NCBI GenBank assembly: GCA_964618455.1
Contig: CAZUAQ010000027.1
Span: 11,132-75,131, forward strand
DNA: 64,000 nt
Origin: CAZUAQ01 sp964618455
GTDB taxonomy: Bacteria > Planctomycetota > Phycisphaerae > UBA1845 > PWPN01
Direction of reading: 5' to 3'
In this document: in pieces, positions 52,569 through 61,540 of the stretch
How the letters are laid out: each line of letters opens with the position of its first letter
Numbering within the stretch: position 1 is the first letter of the stretch
Program-made: the position numbers and the translations under genes
The notes under the pieces: generated by a model
What the model saw: the letters and a program-made list of their open reading frames with translations, nothing else
Told to the model about the DNA's origin: nothing
Databases searched by the model: none

Positions 52569-53960
52569 TCATTCGACCCTCACATCCTCGAAGCACAGTT
52601 CACCGCCCCAGATCTCGTAGATATCCACCGACTTCTTGGCGACCTCCGGATTGGCGCGGAGGATGATGTCGATCGTATCGCCATCCAATGCAGGTACGTT
52701 ACCGATCACGCCCCAGTTACCAACAAGCCCCTTTGCTTTGTACACGCCTCCCAGGCGGTGTTCCTCTTCGCCGTCGCGGACGATCACGTCAAAGGCTACT
52801 GCCACAGGAAGCTTCTCACCATTGCCAGCAGAACCGCCTCTTACGTTGAGGTTGATCGTAACCTCTGATTCTTTGCTCGATCGGTAGACATAGATTCGGT
52901 TGAAATCGATAGTAATGATTCTCTCAAAGACTTGCTGCAATCCCTCGCGGTTTACCATGGTCACCAGATCCTGCGCATCCGCAGGGAGAATCTCAACCGG
53001 CGCCGTACAGCGGAACGGGAGAACGGCAATGGGTTCGATCGCATTCGGATCGATATATGCCGAACCATTGCCAGAGGCGGAATACACGTGAGTCTCCCAT
53101 GTTCGCGTGACCACGTACGTGCCGGGAGGGATTTCGTTGGGATCGTAGTCCTGCCACCGTGTCAAGCTTCCTCCGCCTGAACCGATGGTCGTTCCCGAGT
53201 ACATTTCAGGAGTCCATTCTCCAACCATCCGCTCATCCAACATCACACGCGCGTTCCGCTCAAACGCAGGGAAATTGCAATTCAGTCCGCCGCGATGGGA
53301 TAGGTTTTGCCGGATCACCAGGGATTCCCCATGCCGAATTCGCGGGCGAACGTCCATCGTGATGTGCACGAGCTGTTGAAAAAAGCGTTGCTCCTCTTCC
53401 TTGGAGACGTGGCCGTCCTTCAGCATCTGACAGAAGAGATTCATGACGGGGTCATTCAAAGGATGCCGCTGTTCGGAACCTTGCATCTCCAATGCGGCCC
53501 TGATGTAACTTACGATGGCCGTCTCGGAAAGTTCACCGGCGAAGTAGCGACGATCCAGTTCGTCCAAGGCTTTGGAATCGCCGTCCGCGATCGCGGTGTT
53601 CAGCATGCCCGCCGGATAGTAGCGGTACCAGTCGACCTGGTTGGCCTGTCCGTAGATGCGGATGCCCCATCCCGCCACGCCGAAGAGCAGCAACGCCACA
53701 CCCGCGATGAGGAAGACCGTGCGTCGTTTTCGCAAACCGGCGATCGTGGCATCGGTGGCTTTCAGATCCGCACCGCATTCGGGACAGATCTCCGACGTGA
53801 GTCCGGTGAGGTTGTACCGGCACCGCCGGCATCTCGGCTCGTCCCCCACGCGTCGTCCGCGAAGGCCGACCACCAGCAGGACCAGACCGGCAGGCGGCGT
53901 GGCGAATAGGAATAGCAACATGATGAGAGTCAACAGCGACTCGCTTGAGCTCATGGTCAT
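52569..53960 (-). CDS. membrane protein with YNLTG-type zinc ribbon, long form
   Basis: The 463-aa protein begins with a hydrophobic helix, then RCRRCRYNLTGLTSEICPEC (four cysteines, zinc-ribbon type), a second hydrophobic helix, and a large beta-rich domain that includes VDWYRYYPAGML and repeated strand-forming segments. It is a paralogue of the gene at 51296, with the same order of elements but opposite orientation. The far C-terminus reads ELCFEDVRVE. Function is unknown; the family is recognised only by the ribbon. ATG 53960 is used. Confidence 0.7.
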   Translation of the reverse strand: MTMSSSESLLTLIMLLFLFATPPAGLVLLVVGLRGRRVGDEPRCRRCRYNLTGLTSEICPECGADLKATDATIAGLRKRRTVFLIAGVALLLFGVAGWGIRIYGQANQVDWYRYYPAGMLNTAIADGDSKALDELDRRYFAGELSETAIVSYIRAALEMQGSEQRHPLNDPVMNLFCQMLKDGHVSKEEEQRFFQQLVHITMDVRPRIRHGESLVIRQNLSHRGGLNCNFPAFERNARVMLDERMVGEWTPEMYSGTTIGSGGGSLTRWQDYDPNEIPPGTYVVTRTWETHVYSASGNGSAYIDPNAIEPIAVLPFRCTAPVEILPADAQDLVTMVNREGLQQVFERIITIDFNRIYVYRSSKESEVTINLNVRGGSAGNGEKLPVAVAFDVIVRDGEEEHRLGGVYKAKGLVGNWGVIGNVPALDGDTIDIILRANPEVAKKSVDIYEIWGGELCFEDVRVE

Positions 53961-54126
53961 CCCCTTTGGATCGCCAATGTTCGTAGATTCTGGACGTGAG
54001 CGTCAGGTATCAGCAAGTCTCTCTTCCTCGAACTATCAACACCGGCAGGGACTCCAATATAAGAGTTCGGATTGCCTGGGGGATCCCCAATCAAGGCTCC
54101 GCAGGAATGGCATGGGATCAAGCTGC

Positions 54127-55353
54127 TCAAAAGTTGCTCCCGGTGGGCAGGAGAAATAATCGCCCGGCGCCTGCGTCGAGGGAGAGCTGCACGCCTTCGA
54201 TGGCGGGACTGTCGTCACGCAGGGGGATTTCCTGGCCGGTCTCCTGGCAGACTTCGACGACGGCGCTTGGATCGGCGTCGAACTCCACCGTCGGCCAGGC
54301 GGTGTAGGCGAACCGGTAGTTGTTCAGCAGGACCGCTTGGCGTCCATCCTCGTGCCGGAAGATGCCGACAAGATAGTCGTCGGGCGTGAGCACGCGAATC
54401 GGACTGCATGCCAGGAGAAAAAGGGGTTCCGGATCGTCTTCCGGCCGCACGCGGATCACTGCCGTGGATGTCAGTTTCATCAGCGTCGGACCGAGGTTCC
54501 TGACGGCAGAATTGATGCGTCGGGCCTGGTCGTAGTGACGTGTCTTGCGGCCTTCACGTGTAATGATCGCCCCGTTCTTCTCGAAACGGGGGGAGGGCGG
54601 CGTCCAGTAGCAGAAGTACATCACGCCCTTGGCCCCGTACGCGAGAGACGTGAAGATCTGCCAGCGAATCTGCGCCTCGGTCGGATCGTGATGCCGTGCG
54701 AAGGGCATCGTGTTGAAGAAATTCCAGAAGGGGATGTCCGCCTCGAGCGACGCCGTGCGCATGGACTCGAGATTCTCGCAGTACGCCTCTCGCGTATCCG
54801 CCTTCGGCGTCATCGTCGGGTAGTGGTCCATGCTGAGCACATCGACGTCCACTTCCGCGATGAATCGCCGGACATGCTCCTCGTATGTATCGGTGGCGAG
54901 TTGTTGGGGCTTGGCGTAATTGGGAAAGAGGTTGATATAGGCGAGGTGGCCCGGCCGTGCCTTACGAATCGCCTCGACGTAGGACTGCATTTCGGGAAAA
55001 TCGTCCGCGCTCGGCTCGTCGCGCACCAGATAACCCCAGCAGGCGGGTCCGGTGAGCAGCTCTTCCGGCTTCAGCCCCGCCATGGAGACGATGGCCTTGA
55101 GATCGTACTTCGCGCAGAGTTGAAGCTGCCGTTTGACCGCTTCCGGCGTTCGTGCCCCGAATCCACCGATGACCATCGAGAAATGGGCGTCGGCGATGTC
55201 CGCGTAGTGCTTGTCCATCTGCTCGTCGGCGGGAGGATCGAACCACAGCCCGATCGCGAACCGATCCTGCACGAAGTGGTCGGATTGTCCGGACGCAGTC
55301 GACACCATGACCGCGATGGAGGCCGATACGATGATGATACGTTGGAGATTCAT
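54127..55353 (-). CDS. secreted glycoside-hydrolase-like TIM-barrel protein
   Basis: The 408-aa protein has a signal peptide (MNLQRIIIVSASIAVMVSTA) and a TIM-barrel-like pattern of alternating strands, with WGYLVRDEPSADDFPEM carrying a D-E-P motif found at the end of strand 4 in several glycosidases, VDVLSMDHYPTMTP, and AYGAKGVMYFCYWTP. A C-terminal beta domain ends with VQLSLDAGAGRLFLLP, the piece duplicated at 49.5 kb. I could not assign a GH family. ATG 55353 is used. It is on the same strand as the MBL gene upstream (36 bp), so they could be co-transcribed. Confidence 0.7.
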   Translation of the reverse strand: MNLQRIIIVSASIAVMVSTASGQSDHFVQDRFAIGLWFDPPADEQMDKHYADIADAHFSMVIGGFGARTPEAVKRQLQLCAKYDLKAIVSMAGLKPEELLTGPACWGYLVRDEPSADDFPEMQSYVEAIRKARPGHLAYINLFPNYAKPQQLATDTYEEHVRRFIAEVDVDVLSMDHYPTMTPKADTREAYCENLESMRTASLEADIPFWNFFNTMPFARHHDPTEAQIRWQIFTSLAYGAKGVMYFCYWTPPSPRFEKNGAIITREGRKTRHYDQARRINSAVRNLGPTLMKLTSTAVIRVRPEDDPEPLFLLACSPIRVLTPDDYLVGIFRHEDGRQAVLLNNYRFAYTAWPTVEFDADPSAVVEVCQETGQEIPLRDDSPAIEGVQLSLDAGAGRLFLLPTGSNF

Positions 55354-55388
55354 GTTCCTACCTCATACGCAGGGAAATCGACTGAGGT

Positions 55389-56300
55389 TCACGGCCACGG
55401 CTCATCCAGAGGAAAGATCATCCCATGGCGCGCGATACGGATATCCCGGTCCGGCGCGTGCTCGCTGACCTTGCGCTGAAGTTCATCGAACGTCAGCACC
55501 CGATTCACGTCCGCCTCCGGATGCTCGGCGTCCTCGAAACCCGAATAATGAATCAGGAAGGTGCGTCCGGGGTTCCACCGCCGGATCAGTTCGATCCCGT
55601 CCAGGATCGACTGATGCCCCGTGTGCGGGCAGGGGTTCCAGGTGTTCGACTCGATGAAGCACAAATCGGCGTCACGCCACAACGGATCGTCCGGATCATC
55701 GACCGTCAGGAAATCACACGTCAGGATTACTTTGCGTCGCGTATCCGCGCCAGCCGGCCGATGCTCAACCACGAAGCCGACGGCTCCCGGTGCGCTCGGC
55801 CCGTGCTGCACCCCCATCGGCGTGACCCTCAGATCGCCGAGCGTCAGAGCCTGTCCCGGCGTGAGGGGCCGATGCTCCATCTTCGATCCCGCCAGCCAGG
55901 GGAACAGCCGCCCCGGACCGACCTCCCAGCACGGCGATGTGCAGTGCACCGGCAGGGGGCGAGGCTGATCGGTGCGCCCATTGCGGTCGAGCACACTGCT
56001 CAGCCAGTCGAGGTGGGCCACGTGATCGAAATGCGAATGACTCAGCAGCACCTCATTCACCACGCGAACGTCGTGGTGATGCTCGAAGTCCAGCAGCGAT
56101 TGCATGACGCCCAACCCGGCGTCGATCAGAGTATGGCGGAGCAGGTGCCCAGACGCATCGCGCTGGACGAGCGAGTAGGACACGTTGGCGATGCGGTACG
56201 GGTCGGTCGCCCGAAGCTCGTCGGACTGGGGATTGTCATGGCCCAACTCCGCCATCCACGCCCCGTAAATCCCGTTCACCCGCAACTGAAATTCCGACAT
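55389..56300 (-). CDS. MBL-fold metallo-hydrolase
   Basis: The 303-aa protein has the metallo-beta-lactamase HxHxDH motif in SHSHFDHVAHLDW near residues 95-105 and a later metal-ligand Asp in the segment ILTCDFL. Strand and loop order match the glyoxalase II/lactonase-like superfamily. An upstream in-frame ATG at 56330 would add ten residues; ATG 56300 is preferred here with a GGTGG about 5 nt upstream. It precedes the glycosidase-like gene by 36 bp. The substrate is unknown; quorum-signal lactonase and arylsulfatase-like activities are both possible within the fold. Confidence 0.82.
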   Translation of the reverse strand: MSEFQLRVNGIYGAWMAELGHDNPQSDELRATDPYRIANVSYSLVQRDASGHLLRHTLIDAGLGVMQSLLDFEHHHDVRVVNEVLLSHSHFDHVAHLDWLSSVLDRNGRTDQPRPLPVHCTSPCWEVGPGRLFPWLAGSKMEHRPLTPGQALTLGDLRVTPMGVQHGPSAPGAVGFVVEHRPAGADTRRKVILTCDFLTVDDPDDPLWRDADLCFIESNTWNPCPHTGHQSILDGIELIRRWNPGRTFLIHYSGFEDAEHPEADVNRVLTFDELQRKVSEHAPDRDIRIARHGMIFPLDEPWP

Positions 56301-56447
56301 GCCGCCACCGCTCTCTTCGCATTTGCCCATTTTCGTTCGAGTCGCGGATTATACTCCGCCGATGGGACCAGTGCGCGAACGTCGGCTCTGCAGTGGTCGA
56401 CGCTGGCGAATGTGGTTTAACTATATGATATTAATGAGGATAGAACT

Positions 56448-57074
56448 TTGCAGCTTTTCGTGGATGATGAACATGTGACCTGTCAGCCTTCAGCGCATGA
56501 AACGGTCGGCGATGTTGCTCGAAAGGTCTGTGCGGATCGCGGTGACTGTGAGGAATACCTCGTCGTGGCGGTAGCCTGTGACGGTCAGCCGATCGATCAA
56601 ACGCGGCTCGAGTCGGTTCTCTCCACTCCCGTGGAAAGCTACAGCCGTCTCGATCTGACGACGATGCCCGTTCGCCATCTCGCCCGCAGCACCGTGGAGC
56701 AGGCGATGTCGATCTTCGGTGAGTCGACCGAGACCCGCATGAAGTGCGCGGACCATCTTTCCGAGGGGCGATCGGAAGAGGCGATGAGTCACCTTCGGGC
56801 CTTCTGCGACATCTGGCAGCAGGTGCAGGATTCGATCCGGGCTTCGGCGGCGGCCATGCACCTGAACCTGGATGAGATTCAAGTCGAGGGCGACGGGTTT
56901 GCCTCCATCCTCAAGGATGTCAAACGCCTGCTGAACGAACTCAAGGACGCCATGGAGAACCGGGACACGGTGATGGTGGCGGACATACTTCGCTATGAAT
57001 TCGAGGAACCTACCCAACGATGGAATGAACTGCTGAACCAGCTTCATCATCAGATCGACCCTGAAACAGGCTAG
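56448..57074 (+). CDS. hypothetical protein with possible beta-grasp-like N-terminus
   Basis: The 208-aa protein starts MQLFVDDEHVTCQPSAHETV then GDVARKVCADRG, which in length and pattern resembles a ubiquitin-like beta-grasp strand-helix start, though the match is weak. Residues from about 75 onward are helical, with MSIFGESTETRMKCADHLSE and LKDVKRLLNELKDAMENRD. No signal peptide is present. The start codon is TTG 56448, with an AGGA upstream. It converges with the phosphatase gene 57077, the two stops being 2 nt apart. Function unknown. Confidence 0.65.
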   Translation: MQLFVDDEHVTCQPSAHETVGDVARKVCADRGDCEEYLVVAVACDGQPIDQTRLESVLSTPVESYSRLDLTTMPVRHLARSTVEQAMSIFGESTETRMKCADHLSEGRSEEAMSHLRAFCDIWQQVQDSIRASAAAMHLNLDEIQVEGDGFASILKDVKRLLNELKDAMENRDTVMVADILRYEFEEPTQRWNELLNQLHHQIDPETG

Positions 57075-57076
57075 AG

Positions 57077-57937
57077 TCAGACCTTGAGCACGCCGACCAT
57101 CTTCCCGATGGTCTTGATCATCTGGCCGACCGATTGGCGTGGCGGCGAAGCGGCGTTGTGATGCAGGACGACCACCGTCACGTCGTCCTGCGAATCATCG
57201 CTGTTGTTATAGGCTTCCACGGCCCCCAGCAATCGGCGTTGGACGTGCTGGGGTTGCTTCGCATCGATCGCCTCCACCATCCGCAAGAGCCCTTCGTCGC
57301 CGAGTTGCTCGTCGTCGGCATTGGTACATTCGATCAGGGAGTCGGTGTAGAGGATGACCAGGTCATCTTTCTCGAGCGGCACGGCGAATTGGGCATAGCT
57401 CGTCGGTTCGATGATTCCGAGCGGGAGATTGCTCATACGGTCCACGGTCTCGTTCATTTCCGATTGAAGGAATTGCCACGTCCCGCGCGAGGCCTGGTAC
57501 CAGAGCGGCGGCGGATGACCGGCATTGCAGATCACGAGATGGTCGGTCGGTGCGAAATAGGTCGCAAGCACTGCGGTGGCGAACGTTCCACCGGAGGCCA
57601 GGGCGCTGAACTCGGAGTTTAGTGCTCGGGCGAATCGAGCCTGATCAACCGTGTTGATGTATTTTTTCATGAGTGAGCGGAGACGCTTGGCGACGGGGCC
57701 CGCCTCCAGTCCGTGGCCGGAGACGTCCGCCACCACGAAACGGGAGATTTTCGCACCGCCGCACATCGACACGTAATGGATATCGCCCCCCTGGGATTCA
57801 CCTTGGTAGGGACGACTGTAGACCCACGCATTCACACCTGCCACGGCGATGGCCTGCTCGATCCGCTCGTTGCCGCCCCAGATCTCCATGCATTGAAGCA
57901 TGTGGCTGTCTGTATTCACGGCTACGTCTGTGTTCAT
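57077..57937 (-). CDS. SpoIIE/RsbU-type PP2C serine phosphatase
   Basis: The 286-aa protein has a PPM/PP2C-like domain with GESQGGDIHYVSM, FVVADVSGHGLEAGPVAKRL, and CNAGHPPPLWY, the order of motifs in RsbU/SpoIIE phosphatases that act on anti-sigma-factor antagonists. There is no obvious sensory domain; the N-terminal 30 residues are short. ATG 57937 is chosen since GGAGGG sits 7 nt upstream; an ATG at 58006 is weaker. No anti-sigma or antagonist gene is adjacent. It may regulate a partner-switching system encoded elsewhere. Confidence 0.85.
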   Translation of the reverse strand: MNTDVAVNTDSHMLQCMEIWGGNERIEQAIAVAGVNAWVYSRPYQGESQGGDIHYVSMCGGAKISRFVVADVSGHGLEAGPVAKRLRSLMKKYINTVDQARFARALNSEFSALASGGTFATAVLATYFAPTDHLVICNAGHPPPLWYQASRGTWQFLQSEMNETVDRMSNLPLGIIEPTSYAQFAVPLEKDDLVILYTDSLIECTNADDEQLGDEGLLRMVEAIDAKQPQHVQRRLLGAVEAYNNSDDSQDDVTVVVLHHNAASPPRQSVGQMIKTIGKMVGVLKV

Positions 57938-58104
57938 CTGAAAACCCTCCAGGCGCTGGAGTTCGGTAACGATCTCGTGTGTCCCGTCCGAGTCGGACTC
58001 TACCATGCTCCTGACCTAAGTTGAATCCGGGGCAGTCTCGCTTAAGATGTTGACTTACCGTCTCAGCGGAAAGGCCAACTCGAATCGCGGAGGAACTCGG
58101 CATC

Positions 58105-58929
58105 ATGGCCAACATCGAGATCGGCATCAACATGGAATTCGTCCGCCACCACGACATGGGCTTCGCAGCCGGTGTCGCCAAGGCGGCGGAACTGGGCTAC
58201 ACGCACATCGAACCGATGGTTCACCTAGGAAGAGAACTTCTGAGCGAGGCCGGATATTTCCACAGTGTCTCCATGTGGGAGGATCCCCGGGACATTCGTG
58301 CCCTGGTCGAAAAGCACGGCTTGAAATGCTCCGGGCTGAGCACGCATACTCCGCTCTGCAAACCGGACATCAGCGTCAACTATCTCCGCTCCGCCATCCG
58401 CTTCGCCGCCGAAATCGGTGCTCCGGTCGTGAACACGGACGAGGGCCCCAAGCCGGAATGGACGACGGAGGAAGAGGACCACGTCATGATGAAGTACGTC
58501 TTGTCGATGGCCTCGCGCGCGGCAGAAAAACGCAACATCCTGATCGGCATCGAGCCCCATCAGCAGTACAGCAAGACACCGAAGGGTCTGGATCGCATCT
58601 GCGGGCTGGTCGACTCACCGGCGCTTGGGATCAATTACGATTCCGGCAATGCGTATCTCTGTGGTGAGGATCCCTACACTTGGCTCGAACAGATCCGCGA
58701 CCGGGTGGTCCATCTTCATGCCAAGGACATCAGCGTCGAGCAATCCGACGAGGAGCGCGGCAAAGTCACCGGGACGCCGGTGGGATGCGCCTGCGGCGAG
58801 GGTGTCATCGACTGGGCGCGGACCATGGACATTCTCAAGCCGGTGGACCGCACCATCTGCTTCAGCGTCGAGTGCGGCACCATCGAGCAGGCGGCGGCGA
58901 GCATCGATCATATGAAGAGCCTGCTCTGA
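58105..58929 (+). CDS. sugar phosphate isomerase/epimerase (xylose isomerase-like TIM barrel)
   Basis: The 274-aa protein is an AP-endonuclease-2-type TIM barrel. Supporting segments are SGLSTHTPLCKPDIS, AEIGAPVVNTDEGP, LIGIEPHQQYSKTP (metal-ligand Glu), INYDSGNAYLCGEDP and VVHLHAKDIS (metal-ligand His), ending with SVECGTIEQA. Family members include inosose isomerase, hydroxypyruvate isomerase and other sugar epimerases. ATG 58105 follows GGAGGAA. It is followed by the PmoA-family gene after 49 bp, so they may form a sugar-modification unit. Exact substrate unknown. Confidence 0.88.
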   Translation: MANIEIGINMEFVRHHDMGFAAGVAKAAELGYTHIEPMVHLGRELLSEAGYFHSVSMWEDPRDIRALVEKHGLKCSGLSTHTPLCKPDISVNYLRSAIRFAAEIGAPVVNTDEGPKPEWTTEEEDHVMMKYVLSMASRAAEKRNILIGIEPHQQYSKTPKGLDRICGLVDSPALGINYDSGNAYLCGEDPYTWLEQIRDRVVHLHAKDISVEQSDEERGKVTGTPVGCACGEGVIDWARTMDILKPVDRTICFSVECGTIEQAAASIDHMKSLL

Positions 58930-58978
58930 CGGGCATGAACTCGGATCCAACGGAGGCGAATGCGTTCGACCCATTCCC

Positions 58979-59863
58979 ATGCTGACTCTGGAAAAAGACA
59001 AGACGACGATTCGGATCGCCTCGGATGGCGCACCGCTGCTGCACTACCAGTACGTAACGCCGGCGAGCAAACCGCATTTCGATGTGGTGAATCTTCCCGC
59101 CGGCGCGCGTGCGGCGGGTCAGAACATCGCCCTCAACGCGCCGCATGATCACGTCTGGCACTTCGGCCTCTTCTTCTCGCAGAAGTACATCGACGACATC
59201 AACTTCTGGGAGTCCGAGCCCCTGGCCAAAAAGAATGAGCCGCACGGCGTTTTCAGGCACAAGGGGGAGATGAAAACCGAAGCGCGCGACGACGGGGCGG
59301 TCAGCTTCGCGCATGAGATCGAGTGGCAGCGCTCCATTAAGGAGATCTGGGTACGGGAGCAGCGCGAGATTGTCGTCCACCCGCCGAAGGACGGCGGCTA
59401 TCGTATCGACTGGACCATGACGCTGACGGCCCAGGAGGCGGACCGCGTCCTGAAGTCGCTGTCGGAGCATGGGAATTACTCCGGACTGAGCTACCGTTGC
59501 GTACGTGCGATGGATCAGGGCCGCATTCTCAACAGCGAGCGCACGACCGACATGCGCAAAGCCCACGGCCAGCCCGCCAAGTGGGCGGACTACTCCGGCT
59601 ATCTGGACGGCTGTCTGGAATACGGCGAACCGTACGAGGCGGGGCTGGCCATGTTCGATCACCCCGATAATCCCGGCTACCCGGTGAAGTGGTTCTGCAT
59701 GAATGAGCCGTTCGGCTTTCTCGCCGCCAATCGAAGCTACGGCGGAATGTGGACCCTGCCGGCCGAGGCACCGATCACCGTCCGGTGGGGGGTCTTCGTT
59801 CACGGTGGTCCGGCGGATGCCGATCGCATCGAAGCCGAGCATCGCCGATTCGTCGGCCGCTGA
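58979..59863 (+). CDS. PmoA family (DUF6807-type) protein
   Basis: The 294-aa protein matches the PmoA/DUF6807 family found in planctomycetes and other heterotrophs, often next to sugar dehydrogenases or isomerases. Motifs include HDHVWHFGLFFSQKY-like LNAPHDHVWHFGLFF, WESEPL, and NEPFGFLAANRSYGG near the C-terminus. No signal peptide is visible. The biochemical role is not established. It follows the isomerase gene at 58105 after 49 bp, which suggests a shared sugar-degradation context, and a hairpin terminator lies about 40 nt after the stop. Confidence 0.8.
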   Translation: MLTLEKDKTTIRIASDGAPLLHYQYVTPASKPHFDVVNLPAGARAAGQNIALNAPHDHVWHFGLFFSQKYIDDINFWESEPLAKKNEPHGVFRHKGEMKTEARDDGAVSFAHEIEWQRSIKEIWVREQREIVVHPPKDGGYRIDWTMTLTAQEADRVLKSLSEHGNYSGLSYRCVRAMDQGRILNSERTTDMRKAHGQPAKWADYSGYLDGCLEYGEPYEAGLAMFDHPDNPGYPVKWFCMNEPFGFLAANRSYGGMWTLPAEAPITVRWGVFVHGGPADADRIEAEHRRFVGR

Positions 59864-59902
59864 CCCGCTCTTCACAAAGCAACATGTTCTGCACTAAAGA
59901 AA

Positions 59903-59932
59903 AAGCCCGCCGGGCACGTGCCGGGCGGGCTT
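59903..59932. terminator. hairpin terminator between PmoA-family gene and small exported gene
   Basis: A 15-bp nearly perfect GC-rich hairpin (AAGCCCGCC and GGCGGGCTT as the outer pairing, one G-G mismatch inside) is preceded by an A-rich run. The A-run gives a U-run for leftward transcription from 60479 and the hairpin serves the rightward PmoA transcript too. Confidence 0.7.
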
Positions 59933-59978
59933 GTGGTCGTCATGAATTCAGTTCGAAGCGCCTGCCGGCCAGGCAGGA

Positions 59979-60479
59979 TCAGTCCGCGACAATAAAGCCG
60001 TTGACCTCCGCCTGGACGAAGAACTCACCGGTGTCCAGGTCATCCACATACACGAAACTCACCAGGTCGCCACACTCATAATCCGTGGCCCAGCGGAGCA
60101 GGGGCGAGTTCGTGCTCTCAAAGGCCACGTCGCCATCCAGCAGCAGGGGGCGATCCGTAATCACCGCCCCGATATCAACGCACTCGAAATCGAGTTCGAC
60201 GATTTCGCCCGGTTCGAGTTCAGGCGGATCGAGCACGATGAGATTCTCGTCGCGCGTCAACACGCTGAAAGGCACGGCCTCGTCGGGATGCACGTAGATG
60301 AACGGATCGACGAAGAAGTCCGTCGTGTTCACCAACTCCACCGTGACCAGCGGATCCACGGGATTGGGGTCCGGGAGCGGGATGCTCGGGATGTTGATAT
60401 CGCAATCCCCACCCATGACTCCGAAGAGGGTCAGAAACAACAGGGGAATTATCCATACTCGCGTCGTTCTCTTGCTCAT
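59979..60479 (-). CDS. exported protein, possible lipoprotein
   Basis: The 166-aa protein starts MSKRTTRVWIIPLLFLTLFG, a signal peptide, and continues VMGGDCDINIPSIPLPDPNP; the Cys is in a rather poor lipobox. The mature part is acidic and beta-rich (VTVELVNTTDFFVDPFIYV) with no motif I recognise. ATG 60479 is chosen because AAGGAG lies 9 nt upstream. A candidate promoter is at 60534-60562. It stands alone, in the opposite direction to both neighbours. Confidence 0.7.
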   Translation of the reverse strand: MSKRTTRVWIIPLLFLTLFGVMGGDCDINIPSIPLPDPNPVDPLVTVELVNTTDFFVDPFIYVHPDEAVPFSVLTRDENLIVLDPPELEPGEIVELDFECVDIGAVITDRPLLLDGDVAFESTNSPLLRWATDYECGDLVSFVYVDDLDTGEFFVQAEVNGFIVAD

Positions 60480-60533
60480 CTGTTCTGTCTCCTTGCCGTT
60501 GATCATCCGGGGCGGGGGATGCTTATCAGCGTT

Positions 60534-60562
60534 TTCATATTCGTTAAGCGGCATTTTCGCAA
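60534..60562 (-). promoter_or_regulatory. putative promoter for the exported protein at 59979
   Basis: On the minus strand TTGCGA (60562-60557) and TATGAA (60539-60534) are 17 bp apart, about 55 nt before the ATG at 60479. Confidence 0.4.
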
Positions 60563-60926
60563 AAGATTGTAACACCCCGCAGGTGACGAGGAAAGCTCCA
60601 TTCAGATCTAGTCCGGGAAGATCCGCAAACGGCGAAGGCACGCGTATGCCGCAGTGATCTCACTCAGGGACAGCGGAGGAACAGAGAGCCGCTCATCCCA
60701 ATTGCGTCGGTTTGCGGCGAGGGATTGGCTTTTCTCGATTATCGCGCTAGAGTTTCATAAGTCTAAGCCATCGTGGTCATATCCGGTCAACGACTGTCAA
60801 TTATTGTGTCCTTGGGGCAATGGTGAAGCCGCTTGTTGCCCTCGAATGTCAACGTGCGTTCACGCCATTCTGGATACCAATGACACTGTGTCGCCGGTTA
60901 AGGATTTCCTGGCTGCCAAAAACTCA
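60563..60926. other. intergenic region, no gene recognised
   Basis: The open frame that spans this stretch on the plus strand leads into the small membrane gene at 60927, but its composition does not look protein-like and no ribosome binding site precedes it. Nothing else is seen. Confidence 0.4.
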
Positions 60927-61109
60927 ATGCATGACTTGCCCTGGCTCGTTATCCTCGCCCTGAATCTCTGGGCCATCGACAGTGTCTTGGCGTGTACCGG
61001 TTCGGCAGCCCACAAACACCCCTGGATCCTGTTGATTCTGTGTCTGCCGGCCATCGGATCGGTGTTTTATCTTCTTGTGGGAAGAGGGCCCGCAGATGCA
61101 AGAGTCTGA
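60927..61109 (+). CDS. PLD nuclease N-terminal-like small membrane protein
   Basis: The 60-aa protein has two hydrophobic segments separated by a short loop, with LPWLVILALNLWAIDSVL and HPWILLILCLPAIGSVFYLL, matching the PLDc_N (phospholipase D-nuclease N-terminal) small membrane domain, where the second helix ends in a Gly-x-x-x-Tyr motif. ATG 60927 is the start that keeps only the conserved part; the true start may be further upstream. The coiled-coil gene follows at 61195 on the same strand, about 85 bp on. Confidence 0.6.
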   Translation: MHDLPWLVILALNLWAIDSVLACTGSAAHKHPWILLILCLPAIGSVFYLLVGRGPADARV

Positions 61110-61194
61110 CGTCCGGGACGCGCGCGGCGAGAACGGTCAGACGTGTAACTGTGACAAATACTCCTTGGTCGATAAACGGCCAGAAAGGTGCGAG

Positions 61195-61464
61195 ATGGAC
61201 CCTGCGAAAATGACGATTGAAGCGTATCGCGACAAGATGGAAGCACAATTACTCGAATGGGAAGCCCAGTTGAAGGCGGCTCAGTCCGATGCCAAATTCA
61301 AGAGTGCCGATGCTCAAAAGGAACTGGAACAGAAAATGCAGGACGTTCGCGCACGGTTGGAGGAGTTGAAGACAGCCGGGGCGCAGGCGAGCCAGGATGT
61401 GATGCGGGGATTACGTGATGCCGCAACCGAGCTGCAGCAAGCATGGGATCGAGCGACCGGTTAA
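61195..61464 (+). CDS. small coiled-coil protein
   Basis: The 89-aa protein is almost entirely helical and charged, with heptad-like repeats from YRDKMEAQLLEWEAQLKAAQ to DAQKELEQKMQDVRARLEEL. No cysteine, no signal peptide. It resembles small sll1863-like stress-associated coiled-coil proteins in pattern only. ATG 61195 follows AAAGG by about 6 nt. It lies after the PLDc_N-type gene, likely in one transcript. Confidence 0.65.
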   Translation: MDPAKMTIEAYRDKMEAQLLEWEAQLKAAQSDAKFKSADAQKELEQKMQDVRARLEELKTAGAQASQDVMRGLRDAATELQQAWDRATG

Positions 61465-61540
61465 GAGAGTCTCCCAGTGGCAAATGCGATGAAGTCATCC
61501 GAGAAGAGATGATCCCGGGGAGATGGCATTCTTGTACTGA

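Noticed and set aside
60654..60926. Upstream extension of the PLDc_N-like gene
   Set aside because: The extra 91 residues are Cys/Trp/Ser-rich without a conserved pattern and lack a ribosome binding site.
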